In this document: positions 1 through 7,950 of the stretch, piece after piece
Numbering within the stretch: position 1 is the stretch's first letter
Layout: every line of letters begins with the position of its first letter
DNA from: CAZUCD01 sp964618855
Lineage (GTDB): Bacteria; Sumerlaeota; Sumerlaeia; SLMS01; JANRJK01
Assembly (NCBI GenBank): GCA_964618855.1
Contig: CAZUCD010000027.1
Location: 1 to 32,074, forward strand
Reading direction: 5' to 3'
DNA length: 32,074 bases
Notes under the pieces: model-generated
The model's database searches: none
Told to the model about the DNA's origin: nothing
Seen by the model: the letters and a program-made list of their open reading frames with translations, nothing else
Position numbers and translations under genes: made by a program

Positions 1-230
1 AGTTGCACCGAGACCTGCGTGGCGAAGTGGCCGATGCCCCATGCCGCGGACAATTGCGGCGGCAGGAGCGCCTTCAGTAGAACGAGCAGCCAGAGTGCGT
101 GGCGAAGTTTTGCGGGGAACTCTCGGAGGGCGTGGGCCAGCATCGCCGCGACAGGGACAAACACGACGAGCTGGAGGCTCGCCGACGCGACCCAGTCGAA
201 CCACGCGCGCACGAGTTCGGCGTCGCTCAC
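1..230 (-). CDS. M56-family (BlaR1/MecR1-like) membrane peptidase or sensor, N-terminal fragment
   Basis: Only the first 76 or so codons are in the window; the gene continues past position 1. It begins with GTG at 230, and this codon overlaps the TGA stop of the BlaI-like gene (GTGA), the usual arrangement of BlaI/BlaR-type pairs. The visible protein has a short polar start, a hydrophobic helix (about residues 17-34), a charged loop and a second helix (about 44-58). This is the N-terminal membrane topology of M56 peptidases. Members of this family sense an envelope signal, such as a beta-lactam in BlaR1, and trigger inactivation of the partner repressor. The HExxH site and any sensor domain lie outside the window, so the signal is unknown. 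The call rests on topology plus the coupled BlaI gene. Confidence 0.72.
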   Translation of the reverse strand, partial: MSDAELVRAWFDWVASASLQLVVFVPVAAMLAHALREFPAKLRHALWLLVLLKALLPPQLSAAWGIGHFATQVSVQ

Positions 231-634
231 GACTTCCGCCTCCCCTGCGGCCGTTCGCGCTCATCAAGGAGCCGGCGCAGTTCGTCCACTTCGCCGGGGG
301 AGAGGCTCGCTCCGCGCAGGAAGGACACGATCACGGGGCCCGCCTCCCCGTCGGCAACACGCTCGAGGAATGAGTCGGCCTCGATCCGCGTGGCTTCCTC
401 CCGGGTGACCGCGGGTCGGTAAAGGTACGAATTGCCGACCTGGACGTAGTCGAGGGCGCCCTTGGCGACGAGTCGCGCGAGCAGCGTCTTGAGGGTGTTC
501 ATGGCCCAGCCGGTTTCGCCGGACAGCTCGGCGAAGATGTCGCGCGCCGCGCCCTCGCCCAGGCGCCAGAGCACCTTCATGACGTCCCATTCGGCGGGGG
601 AGAGCTCGGGGACAGCGCGGCCCGGCATGTGCAT
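227..634 (-). CDS. BlaI/MecI/CopY-family transcriptional repressor
   Basis: Winged-helix repressor of about 135 residues. Family hallmarks are visible in order: LSPAEWDVMKVLW near the N-terminus, then W-x-MNTLKTLLARL with KGALDY (recognition helix and wing), then SYLYRPAVTREE. A C-terminal dimerisation helix set follows, ending in a basic tail. Family members bind palindromic operators as dimers and are cleaved on signalling by the M56 partner, which starts inside this stop codon. I placed the start at 634; ATG at 628 is equally possible, and a longer in-frame extension to 691 lacks family similarity and would cover the candidate operator at 666-683. No beta-lactamase gene is visible, so the regulon may be something else. 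Confidence 0.9.
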   Translation of the reverse strand: MHMPGRAVPELSPAEWDVMKVLWRLGEGAARDIFAELSGETGWAMNTLKTLLARLVAKGALDYVQVGNSYLYRPAVTREEATRIEADSFLERVADGEAGPVIVSFLRGASLSPGEVDELRRLLDERERPQGRRKS

Positions 635-665
635 GCGGCCCTTTCGGGTGATGATGGTCGGCAAA

Positions 666-683
666 CGACTACAACCGTGGTCG
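666..683. promoter_or_regulatory. Candidate BlaI operator (imperfect dyad)
   Basis: The sequence reads CGACTAC-AACC-GTGGTCG, a 7+7 bp inverted repeat with one mismatch and a 4-nt centre. It lies 32-49 nt upstream of the BlaI-family start. BlaI/MecI operators are short dyads with a TACA/TGTA-like core placed over their own promoter, so position and form fit autoregulation. This is inferred from symmetry and position only. Confidence 0.4.
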
Positions 684-709
684 GGTGTCAAAGCAAATCG
701 GCAGGGGGG

Positions 710-1738
710 TCATGTTTCCTTCACGGGATCCGGCAACGGCTTCGCCGCCGCTCCCCCCAACTCGATGGGCCGCGGATGCAGGGGTTCGCGCACCCCGCCG
801 CCCCGGGGGCCATCGTCGGAGTCGAGCGGCGTCAACCGGAGGCATCGTTCGCTCCCAACGTCGAGCACGCGCACCACCCATCGTCCCGTGCCGGGGCCGA
901 CGCCGTCCTGCGGAATCTCGCCCTCGCACGTCTCCGAACTGCCCATCTTCGCGAATCCCTCCAACAAGTCCAGCACGCCTTGCGCGATCCGAGTGTCCTT
1001 GATCGATGGCAGGCTCAGGACCGCATTCGCCGTTACCACCTTCGCGCGCAGAGCGCCTGCGAGGAGTTCGAGGTGAAGATGCAGGAGCGGTCGCTGCATT
1101 GAAGTCGTCAGGAGGCTGCATGCCGCCGCTCGAATTGCCTCCACCTGCGTCGCATCCTCGCATGCATTCTGACTCCGCGCGTGCGTCCTCAGCGAGAGTG
1201 AGTTCAAGGCATTCTCGAGCCGGCTGCGCAGCGAAGTTGCCCCCTCTGCGTCCTCCGCGAGCCCCACAGCCACCGCCCACTCGGGATCAAGCACGGCATC
1301 CGCGAACTCCTTGAATTCCTCCTCCGTTCCGGACCATGGGATCCGGTTGCCGTGTGCGACGTCGTCGAGCGCCACGACTTGCCAGAATGCATCCCACCCA
1401 GAAATGCTGCGAAGCGGATGGGGCGGGGCAGAATGGAACGCCGCGCCGAAGAACGCATGCACCTGCCGCATCCTTTCTCCATCGAGGAGGTCCGATCTGA
1501 GCGCCAGAACACCCATTCCCTTCTCGATGCCAGCGATCATGATGGGTGTGCCGTCGCCTTGCGCCTTCGCGAGCCATGCGACCCCCATCGGCGTGAACGT
1601 CGCCTCCCACTCGACACCAAGGATTGGTGCAATCACCTCGTCCGCAAGTTCGCATTCCAGGAGCCAGCCGATGACGGTCTCCGGTCCGTGCGCAGCCAGG
1701 GGCGTCAGCTCCAGCGGTCGGACTGGGTAGCTGGTCAT
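710..1738 (-). CDS. Hypothetical protein, 342 aa, coupled to a glycosyltransferase
   Basis: I do not recognise this protein. It starts with ATG at 1738, one nucleotide after the stop of the upstream glycosyltransferase, so the two are probably translated from one message. It has no signal peptide or convincing membrane helix. The first half mixes beta-like stretches with a Trp-rich segment (about residues 110-135, including SGWDAFWQVV and IPWSGTEEE). The middle (about 170-260) is strongly helical and Leu/Ala-rich. The C-terminus is Pro/Gly-rich and probably disordered. A cytoplasmic protein with alpha/beta and helical parts is all that can be said. The tight spacing and the lack of a better frame on either strand support it as real. 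Confidence 0.6.
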   Translation of the reverse strand: MTSYPVRPLELTPLAAHGPETVIGWLLECELADEVIAPILGVEWEATFTPMGVAWLAKAQGDGTPIMIAGIEKGMGVLALRSDLLDGERMRQVHAFFGAAFHSAPPHPLRSISGWDAFWQVVALDDVAHGNRIPWSGTEEEFKEFADAVLDPEWAVAVGLAEDAEGATSLRSRLENALNSLSLRTHARSQNACEDATQVEAIRAAACSLLTTSMQRPLLHLHLELLAGALRAKVVTANAVLSLPSIKDTRIAQGVLDLLEGFAKMGSSETCEGEIPQDGVGPGTGRWVVRVLDVGSERCLRLTPLDSDDGPRGGGVREPLHPRPIELGGAAAKPLPDPVKET

Positions 1739-1739
1739 C

Positions 1740-2531
1740 CTACTCCTCGACGGAGGGGGGATGCGTGTTCCTTTGCTGCGACTCCCAGAGGTGAGCGTAC
1801 TTCAGGAACACGGAGTGCGCCGCCATCCAGCAGATGATGAATCCCTCGATGCCGTCGCGGAACCCGCCGAACATGACGTACTGCCGCAGGAACCGCCATG
1901 CGGGCCGTGCCGCGAGGTGCGCAAGCGTGACCCGCCCCGTCGTCCGTGCGCGATCCTCGCCCGCCCAAGCCGCGTAGCGCCCGTGTTTGCGCAGGTACTG
2001 CTCGAAGCTGTCGAAGGTGAAGTGGAGGAACTCGCCGTGCAGTCGCCCGACGCGGGGCGACTTCACGTCGGGGAAGATGATGTCCGCGTGGACGTGCCGA
2101 TCCTGGTACCGCCCCGCGTCCCGCCGGAAGAGGCGCAGCACCCAGTCGCGCTGCCATCCACAGCCGTTGATGCGCTTGCCGCGGAAGTGGTTGATGCGGC
2201 GGATCCTGTAGCCGTCGGCGGGGGAGTCCGAGGACAGGACGCGGGCGATCTCCGCACGGAGTGCGGGCGTGACCCGCTCATCGCAATCGAGCACGAGGAC
2301 CCATGGGTGGGCGGCCTGCGGGATCGCCCAGTTCTTCTGTGCCGCGCTGTTCTCATACTCGTGAACGAGGACGCGGTCCGCCAGTTCGGCGGCAATCTCG
2401 CGCGTGCGGTCGGTCGAGGCCGCATCGACGACTACGAGCACCTCGTCCGCGAAGCGCACCGATGCGATGGCCTCGCGGATGTGGCGTTCCTCGTTTCCTG
2501 CGGGGATGAGTGCGGTGAGTTTCCCTGGCAT
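1740..2531 (-). CDS. Family 2 glycosyltransferase, WaaE/KdtX (LPS core beta-glucosyltransferase)-like
   Basis: This 263-aa protein has a GT-A fold. The N-terminus reads KLTALIPAGNEERHI, followed by FADEVLVVVDAASTDRT (nucleotide-binding region), ENSAAQKNWAIPQA, and the metal-binding LDCDER (D82, D84). The middle has HFRGKRINGCGW and a LHGEFLHFTF segment; a hydrophobic C-terminal stretch (about 216-245) suggests membrane association. The NSAAQKNWAIP block and total length match WaaE/KdtX-type enzymes, which add a sugar to the heptose/Kdo core of lipopolysaccharide at the cytoplasmic face. ATG at 2531 was chosen because the motif KLTALIP starts there; upstream in-frame sequence has no family similarity. 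The gene diverges from mutL across 115 nt. The acceptor sugar cannot be read from sequence. Confidence 0.85.
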   Translation of the reverse strand: MPGKLTALIPAGNEERHIREAIASVRFADEVLVVVDAASTDRTREIAAELADRVLVHEYENSAAQKNWAIPQAAHPWVLVLDCDERVTPALRAEIARVLSSDSPADGYRIRRINHFRGKRINGCGWQRDWVLRLFRRDAGRYQDRHVHADIIFPDVKSPRVGRLHGEFLHFTFDSFEQYLRKHGRYAAWAGEDRARTTGRVTLAHLAARPAWRFLRQYVMFGGFRDGIEGFIICWMAAHSVFLKYAHLWESQQRNTHPPSVEE

Positions 2532-2646
2532 CGTGCGCGAAGGGTGCCACTTCGCCCCCATGGAGGGGAGTCCAAAATGCGGCCCGGCCTGCGCGGCGTT
2601 CCGATTCCCGCTCGCCCACCCCGCGGCCCGATGGGCCACTTTGGGC

Positions 2647-4506
2647 ATGGCCATCCGAGTCCTGCCGCAGACCCTGATCAACCAGATCGCCGCGGGCGAG
2701 GTCATCGCCCGCATGGCGAGCGTCGCAAAGGAACTGGTCGACAACTCCATCGACGCCGGGGCATCGCGCGTCGAGGTGGACCTGTCCGCGGACGCGCGCT
2801 CGATCGAGGTCCGCGACGATGGCGCCGGAATGGATCGCGACGATGCGGAGATGTCGCTCCAGCGGCACGCGACGAGCAAGATCGCAACCCTCGCGGACCT
2901 TGTGGAGTTGGCCACGCGTGGCTTCCGCGGCGAGGCGCTGGCCTCGATCGCCGCGGTGGCGCGCATGGAAGTCCAGACTCGCCGGCGGGAGGACCTCGAT
3001 GGCACGCGCATCGTGGTCGAGGGAGGCGTCATCCACCGAATCGAGCCCGTCGGCTGCCCACCGGGTACCCGGATCGTGGCGCGCGACCTGTTCTTCAACA
3101 CGCCGGCGCGCCTGAAGTTCCTCAAGTCGGCCAGCTCCGAGGCGCAGGCGGTGGCGGCGATCCTGACCCGGCTCGCCCTCGCCGCGAGCGATGTCGGCAT
3201 GGCCTTCAGGCGCGATGGGGAGGAGCAGTTCAGTCATCCGCCCGGGCAGATTCTGGAGGAGAGATTCGCATCCATACTCGGAAGTGCCCTCACCGCGCCG
3301 CTGGTGCCCATCCGCCACGAGCGCGGCGAGATGGTCGTTTCCGGGGCCATCGCGCCCCCTTCATGCACTCGGGGGGATCGCCGGTACCAGTTCCTGTTCG
3401 TGAACGGGCGTCCGTTCGGCAGCCGTTCCCTCACCGCCTCGCTCGAGCAGGCATTCCGGGGGCACATCATGGTCCAGCGCTACCCGATCGCTGCCGTGAT
3501 GATCTCGCTCCCCCCCTCGGAAGTGGACTTCAATGTCCATCCCGCCAAGGAAGAAGTGCGGTTTCAGGACGAGCGCGAGGTGGCGGGGGCGATCTATCGT
3601 GCAGTGGAGGCAGCCGTGGTGGCAGGCGCCGGGCGTGGAGTATCGGTCGGCGGAGCCATCCACCCTGGCGCGGTCGAAGTCCCTGCGTCACCTGCACTGC
3701 CCGGTTTCTTCCGCACCCCGGAGTCCTTTGTGACACGCGGCTTGACTGGATCCCCGAGCGGGCACCAGCGCGACTGGGTCGCGGAGGCAAAGCGCCTCGG
3801 CGTTGCTCCTCAGGCAACCGGCGCGGACAGGCCCGCCGCGGCCGGTGCGCCCATGGTCCTGCGCCACGCGGACGACAGCCTCATCTCCGCGGGACCGGGA
3901 GAAGTCCCCGATCCGGAGTTTTGGTCGGATCCCCACGAAGTCGAGGTGCTGGGGCAGATCGCCCAGACGTACATTGTTGCGCGCCATGGGCGCGACATGC
4001 TCGTCGTCGACCAGCATGCCGCGCACGAGCGGCTGGTCTACCTGCGGCTGGCACGCCGAGACTGGACCATGGAGAGCCAGACTCTCCTCGTTCCCGTCCA
4101 CGTGGAGTTGCCATCGAACCTGGCCGGCGCGGTCGCAGGTGCCGTGCCGATCCTTGCCGGCATGGGCTTCGACCTGGAGCAGTCGGGTGCGCGTTCCTGG
4201 GCCGTGCGCGAGGTGCCCGCGGACCTTGACGGCGCCGACATCGCCTCGCTGCTGATGGACCTCGTGGCGGACATCGAGTCGGGCGCGCGCGACGACTCGC
4301 TCGCGCGGCGCCGCGACAGGATCCTGATCCGCGCGGCGTGCCACTCGGCCATTCGCGCGGGGCAGACGCTGGCCCCGACGCAGATGATCGATTTGATCGA
4401 CCAAATGCGCAGGGAGCGCCTGGCGTTCTGCTGCCCGCACGGCAGGCCGACCATCGTCCGCGTCGCGGAGGGCGAACTCGAGCGGTGGTTCAAGCGCGTG
4501 GTGTAG
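2647..4506 (+). CDS. mutL: DNA mismatch repair protein MutL (endonuclease-type)
   Basis: MutL is a GHKL ATPase that couples MutS mismatch recognition to strand incision. The 619-aa protein starts at the conserved MAIRVLPQTLINQIAAGEVI. ATPase motifs: KELVDNSIDAG (E29, N33), DDGAGM (57-62), RHATSKI and TRGFRGEALASIA. The N-terminal domain ends near the VDFNVHPAKEEVRF lever-arm motif. A Pro-rich linker leads to the dimerisation domain with D455-Q-H-A-A-H-E461, ACHSA (C565) and CPHGRP (C596, H598). These ligands match the metal site of nicking MutL proteins such as that of Bacillus subtilis, so it is probably a latent endonuclease. Oddities: the common RPASV is RMASV (Met23), and the last Glu of DQHA(X)2E(X)4E is Leu466. 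The 3' end overlaps the convergent gene by 17 nt. TTG at 2641 is an alternative start. Confidence 0.97.
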   Translation: MAIRVLPQTLINQIAAGEVIARMASVAKELVDNSIDAGASRVEVDLSADARSIEVRDDGAGMDRDDAEMSLQRHATSKIATLADLVELATRGFRGEALASIAAVARMEVQTRRREDLDGTRIVVEGGVIHRIEPVGCPPGTRIVARDLFFNTPARLKFLKSASSEAQAVAAILTRLALAASDVGMAFRRDGEEQFSHPPGQILEERFASILGSALTAPLVPIRHERGEMVVSGAIAPPSCTRGDRRYQFLFVNGRPFGSRSLTASLEQAFRGHIMVQRYPIAAVMISLPPSEVDFNVHPAKEEVRFQDEREVAGAIYRAVEAAVVAGAGRGVSVGGAIHPGAVEVPASPALPGFFRTPESFVTRGLTGSPSGHQRDWVAEAKRLGVAPQATGADRPAAAGAPMVLRHADDSLISAGPGEVPDPEFWSDPHEVEVLGQIAQTYIVARHGRDMLVVDQHAAHERLVYLRLARRDWTMESQTLLVPVHVELPSNLAGAVAGAVPILAGMGFDLEQSGARSWAVREVPADLDGADIASLLMDLVADIESGARDDSLARRRDRILIRAACHSAIRAGQTLAPTQMIDLIDQMRRERLAFCCPHGRPTIVRVAEGELERWFKRVV

Positions 4507-5704
4507 AAGTGCCGCCGAAGTGCGCCGCGAGACGGGCCAGCGCCGGCTCGCGACGCGCGAGCCGCTCCAGGTCCGCACCCGGTCCCAGGCCCAGCAGCAG
4601 GCGCTCCCTCACCGCAATCGACCTGGCGTAGTCCGCGAAGGTCCGGCCCGACCCCGGCGCGGCCGCCGCCCATGCCTCGAAGGCCCGCCGGTGCGTGTAG
4701 TCGGGTGTCCTCAACAGGCCCGACATGCGCAGGAACGGGAATGTAAGTAGCCAGGAGTAGGCCAGGAACGCGAGGACGGGCACCGCGGGGGACATGTTCC
4801 CCACGATGGCAAGCCAACCCCTCAGGAACAGAATCGCCACGGCAAGCCCCCCGGCGACGAGGAGCAGATACGTGGCGAGCGAGCGGACGAGCGATTGCGG
4901 CGAGTATGGCGTCGCATACGCATAGCGAAAGGCCACGACGGCGGTCAGCTCGCATGGTTCGAGCGCCTGCACGATTTCAATGGGGATGGAGGGGCGCCGC
5001 ACATCAAAGAGCCACGTCTTCAGGGCGAAGGCCACGTGGGAGGGAGATGCGCCCCCGGACACCTCTGCGTCGCGCCTCGTCGTCAGGAGAAGGAAGGCCG
5101 CCTTGTCCCAGCCAAAGTGCCGCGCAATCGCCTGCAACTCGCCGTGGATGGGCGTTTCGTCCATGGGCACCAGGGAGCCGCGGCTCCCAAACCCCGCGAT
5201 CCGCCGCTGCATCAAGAGGCAACTGAACGAAGCGAGGAACCCGACGGCACAGGCGATGATGCCGGATTCGCGCGGGGATGGGAGCATCGTCGCTACGAGG
5301 ACGAAGGAACTGACGGACACGATGATCGCCGTGGCGGCCACGTCCGCGACGCGGAGCCGAAGCCTCGTCGCGAGGGGCTCGGGTCTTTCGCTGGGGGCTC
5401 CGTAGGCCCGGACATGGCGCCTCGCAACCAGGTCGAACGCGACAAGTGAGGCCGCAACCATCGAGAACAGCACGGCCACCACGTGCTGGAGCGGTCCCCC
5501 CGACGGCGGGCCGCCCAGGAGCAGCGTCGCCCATGGCACGAACGCCCCCCCAACGTAACTGAGCACCAGGACCAGTTCCATCGCGAAATCCAGTGCGCGG
5601 CCGCCCCGACCACTCCGGAGGAACCTCGTCTGAAGTTCCGCAAGGAGGCACACCACGGCCCCCCATGCAGCCGCCGTGATGAGGGCCCAAGCCGCGTGCT
5701 GCAC
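4490..5704 (-). CDS. Multi-pass membrane protein, M48 (HtpX/Ste24)-like without HExxH, copy A
   Basis: This 404-aa protein starts with GTG at 5704, 3 nt after the stop of its paralogue, so translational coupling is likely. Hydrophobic helices fall near residues 5-22, 42-63, 72-92, 121-141, 147-165, 277-295 and 303-322. Between helices 5 and 6 a soluble block (about 175-265) follows the M48 pattern: a helix with GELQAIARHFG, a short strand, TW-x(9)-IPIEIVQALEP, then ELTAVVAFRYAYATP. In M48 peptidases the last block would read E-x-x-AV-x-AHELGH. Here the zinc ligands and catalytic Glu are Phe259, Arg260 and Tyr263, so no protease activity is expected. Copy B aligns almost without gaps over the first 330 residues. 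The M48 link is my inference from pattern; the paralogy is plain. Its 3' end overlaps mutL by 17 nt. Confidence 0.78.
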   Translation of the reverse strand: MQHAAWALITAAAWGAVVCLLAELQTRFLRSGRGGRALDFAMELVLVLSYVGGAFVPWATLLLGGPPSGGPLQHVVAVLFSMVAASLVAFDLVARRHVRAYGAPSERPEPLATRLRLRVADVAATAIIVSVSSFVLVATMLPSPRESGIIACAVGFLASFSCLLMQRRIAGFGSRGSLVPMDETPIHGELQAIARHFGWDKAAFLLLTTRRDAEVSGGASPSHVAFALKTWLFDVRRPSIPIEIVQALEPCELTAVVAFRYAYATPYSPQSLVRSLATYLLLVAGGLAVAILFLRGWLAIVGNMSPAVPVLAFLAYSWLLTFPFLRMSGLLRTPDYTHRRAFEAWAAAAPGSGRTFADYARSIAVRERLLLGLGPGADLERLARREPALARLAAHFGGTSTPRA

Positions 5705-5707
5705 CCC

Positions 5708-6979
5708 TCAAGTCCCCCCTTGGGCTACGCCCGGGCCAGCCTTGGTGCGCGCGCGGAGCTTGCCGAGGAACTCCTCCGGTGAAAGCCCCGACGCGAGCGT
5801 CGCCGCGTTCTGGATCTCGCGGTTCTTCCGCACGAACGGAATCATGTCGGCATCGGCCCCAAGCATGAGGGTGAGCCTGTCGCTGGCCAGCAGCGCCACG
5901 GTGAACTCGACGAAGTCGCGCGGCTCGCACTCGGCCGCCGCCCTCCACGCCTCATGCGCCGCGACGAAGCTCTGGACGCGGTCCCGCGTAAGGCCGAGCC
6001 TGCGGGGCAACCAAACGAGCATCACGCCGAATCCCGCCCCCATGGTCATGGCGAGCACGATCGGGGCGGCTCCGCCAAGCCTCGGTGCGGCTGCGGCGTT
6101 TGCGACGGAGATCATGATGATGGTGGCCGTGGCGAGGACGGCGAAGGCCACGAGCCTCGGAGCCAGCCTCCCCCGGTGCCGGGGCGTGACCAGGGCGTAG
6201 CGGATGGCCACGGCGGCCGTCACCTCGCGGGGTTCCACTCGCTGGATCAGCTCTATCGGAATCCAGGGTGAACGCCGCCGAAACCTCCACGTTCGCATGA
6301 TCACCGCAACCTGGGCGGGCGAGAGTTCCGCCCCCGCCTCCCCGTCCGGGCGGGTGGTCTGGACCTTCAGCTTCCCGGCGTCCTGCCCGAAGTGTGCCGC
6401 GATGGCAGCCAGTTCGTGCGCGAGGGGTGAGTCCTCAAGGGGGAGCAATGCACCCTTCGCCCCGACACCGGAAAGCCTGCGCTGCCCGACGATTAGCGCG
6501 AGCCCGAGCGCAAGGAATGCCGCTATGGCGACGACCGCATCGCCCCGTCGCGCATGGACCGCCGTCTCCAGCGAGATCCAGTTGCCGAGCGACACCAGCA
6601 TAAGGATGCTGCCGACCCCGCCGACAAGCGTGTTCCCTCCCATCCGCACCTTGCCGCGCGATCCCCGCGGCCCAAAGGCAGCCACATAACTTGACTGCAT
6701 GGAGCGCAGCACGATGCCCCCCACCAGCGCGGCGGCAATCGAGTTCGCGACGACGTGTTGCAGGGCGGACTCCATGCTGCCGCCACCGAACGCGAAGGAG
6801 GCAAAGGGGAGGAGGCCAACCCCGACGAAAGTGAACACCGTGGCGAGGGTGTACAGTCTTGCTAGGGCTGGGCTCGCGGACTCGTCGAGGAAGGAGCGCC
6901 TCTGGAGTGCCGAGAACAAGGATAGGACAACCCCCCAGGCCGTCGTGGTGCCCAGGACGCAGAGGGGGTAGGTGATCAT
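5708..6979 (-). CDS. Multi-pass membrane protein, M48 (HtpX/Ste24)-like without HExxH, copy B
   Basis: Upstream partner of copy A, 423 aa, with the same helix layout. Shared blocks at matching residue numbers include AWG near 14-16, ALQHVVA (72-78; PLQHVVA in A), QRRLSGVGAKGALLP (166-180; QRRIAGFGSRGSLVP in A), HELAAIAAHFG (188-198), TW-x(9)-PIELIQRVEP (230-250) and EVTAAVAIRYALVTP (252-266). The expected M48 zinc helix AHELGH is replaced by AIRYAL: Ile259, Arg260 and Leu263. After two more helices (about 273-293 and 303-324) there is a helical C-terminal region in both copies. I chose ATG at 6979 because it aligns with the start of copy A and gives an immediate first helix; the frame stays open to 7117. 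The gene diverges from lpxA over 140 nt. Function is unknown; a scaffold or pseudo-protease role at the inner membrane is a guess. Confidence 0.78.
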   Translation of the reverse strand: MITYPLCVLGTTTAWGVVLSLFSALQRRSFLDESASPALARLYTLATVFTFVGVGLLPFASFAFGGGSMESALQHVVANSIAAALVGGIVLRSMQSSYVAAFGPRGSRGKVRMGGNTLVGGVGSILMLVSLGNWISLETAVHARRGDAVVAIAAFLALGLALIVGQRRLSGVGAKGALLPLEDSPLAHELAAIAAHFGQDAGKLKVQTTRPDGEAGAELSPAQVAVIMRTWRFRRRSPWIPIELIQRVEPREVTAAVAIRYALVTPRHRGRLAPRLVAFAVLATATIIMISVANAAAAPRLGGAAPIVLAMTMGAGFGVMLVWLPRRLGLTRDRVQSFVAAHEAWRAAAECEPRDFVEFTVALLASDRLTLMLGADADMIPFVRKNREIQNAATLASGLSPEEFLGKLRARTKAGPGVAQGGT

Positions 6980-7119
6980 GGTGCCACAGAAGCAACCGGC
7001 GAGCCCCGCGCGGCAATCACGAATGCCGTGGCACCCTCCATCCCGGTTGACCCAGTTGGGGACCGGGTCGGACCGTCTTCGACTGTTCAAGCGAAACCCC
7101 CGGAACCCAAACGCCACCC

Positions 7120-7950
7120 ATGCCGATACACGCCACGGCTGAAGTCCACTCCTCCGCCATTGTCCACGAGTCCGCGAGCATCGGCCCGCGCGTCATCGTG
7201 GGCGAAGGTTGCGAGATTGGGGAGGGCTGCGAACTTCTCGCCGGAGCCATCATCTGCCCGAACGTCCGCATGGGGCGCGGCAATCGGATACATTACTATG
7301 CGATCATCGGCAATGATCCGCAGCATGTCACCTTCGACACGCGCATCAAGACAGGCGTCCGGATGGGGGACAACAATGTCATCCGCGAGCACGCTTCGAT
7401 CCACCGCTCGATCATGCCGGGGACGGACACGATCCTGGGCAGCAACAACTACCTGATGGCGACGGGACACATCGCGCACGACTGCATCATCCACGACCAC
7501 GTGATCATTTCGAACATGGGGGGGATCGCCGGGCACGTCGAAATCGGGGACCGTGCCTTCATCAGCGGCCCGGTTGGGGTCCACCAGTGGGTCCGCATCG
7601 GTCGTCTGGCCATGGTGGGTGGGATGTCCGGTGTGAACCGGGATGTTCCGCCGTTCATGCTGGTGCAGAACATCAGCGAGTTGGCGGGGCTGAACGTCGT
7701 GGGCCTCAGGCGCGCGGGTGTCCCGGCGGCGACCCGCCTCATGCTCAAGCAGGTGTACCGCGAACTCTTCAGGTCCGGGAGGCTTCTCGTGCCGGCCCTC
7801 CGCGACATCGAGGCGAGCCTGGCCGGCCGGGAGGTGCCCGCGGAGGTTCGCGAGTTCCTTGATTTCTGCGCCGCGAAGAGCAGGCGCGGGATCAGCCGCG
7901 GTCCGCGGGGACGCAATGGAGCCGACCAGCCCGAAGCCGATGGGGACTGA
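7120..7950 (+). CDS. lpxA: Acyl-ACP--UDP-N-acetylglucosamine O-acyltransferase (LpxA)
   Basis: LpxA adds a hydroxyacyl chain from acyl carrier protein to the 3-OH of UDP-GlcNAc, the first step of lipid A synthesis in the cytoplasm. The 276-aa protein begins with hexapeptide repeats of a left-handed beta-helix (IHATAEVHSSAIVHESASIG onward). It then has the LpxA motifs IRE-HASIHR, GSNNYLMATGHIAHDC (second His is the catalytic base equivalent), GHVEIGD and PVGVHQWVRIG. The C-terminal helical domain has NVVGLRRAG, RELFRSG and a final DFCAAKSRRGI. About 15 residues after that (RGPRGRNGADQPEADGD) exceed the usual length and overlap the start of the next gene. It is the first gene of the long plus-strand envelope cluster; lpxB, lpxC and fabZ are not adjacent. 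Confidence 0.95.
   Translation: MPIHATAEVHSSAIVHESASIGPRVIVGEGCEIGEGCELLAGAIICPNVRMGRGNRIHYYAIIGNDPQHVTFDTRIKTGVRMGDNNVIREHASIHRSIMPGTDTILGSNNYLMATGHIAHDCIIHDHVIISNMGGIAGHVEIGDRAFISGPVGVHQWVRIGRLAMVGGMSGVNRDVPPFMLVQNISELAGLNVVGLRRAGVPAATRLMLKQVYRELFRSGRLLVPALRDIEASLAGREVPAEVREFLDFCAAKSRRGISRGPRGRNGADQPEADGD

Noticed and set aside
1761..4229. Very long plus-strand open frame (over 800 codons) across the glycosyltransferase and mutL
   Set aside because: It is antisense to the WaaE-like gene and in another frame of mutL. Its translation is Arg/Pro/Gly-rich low-complexity sequence, as expected from high GC, with no family motifs.
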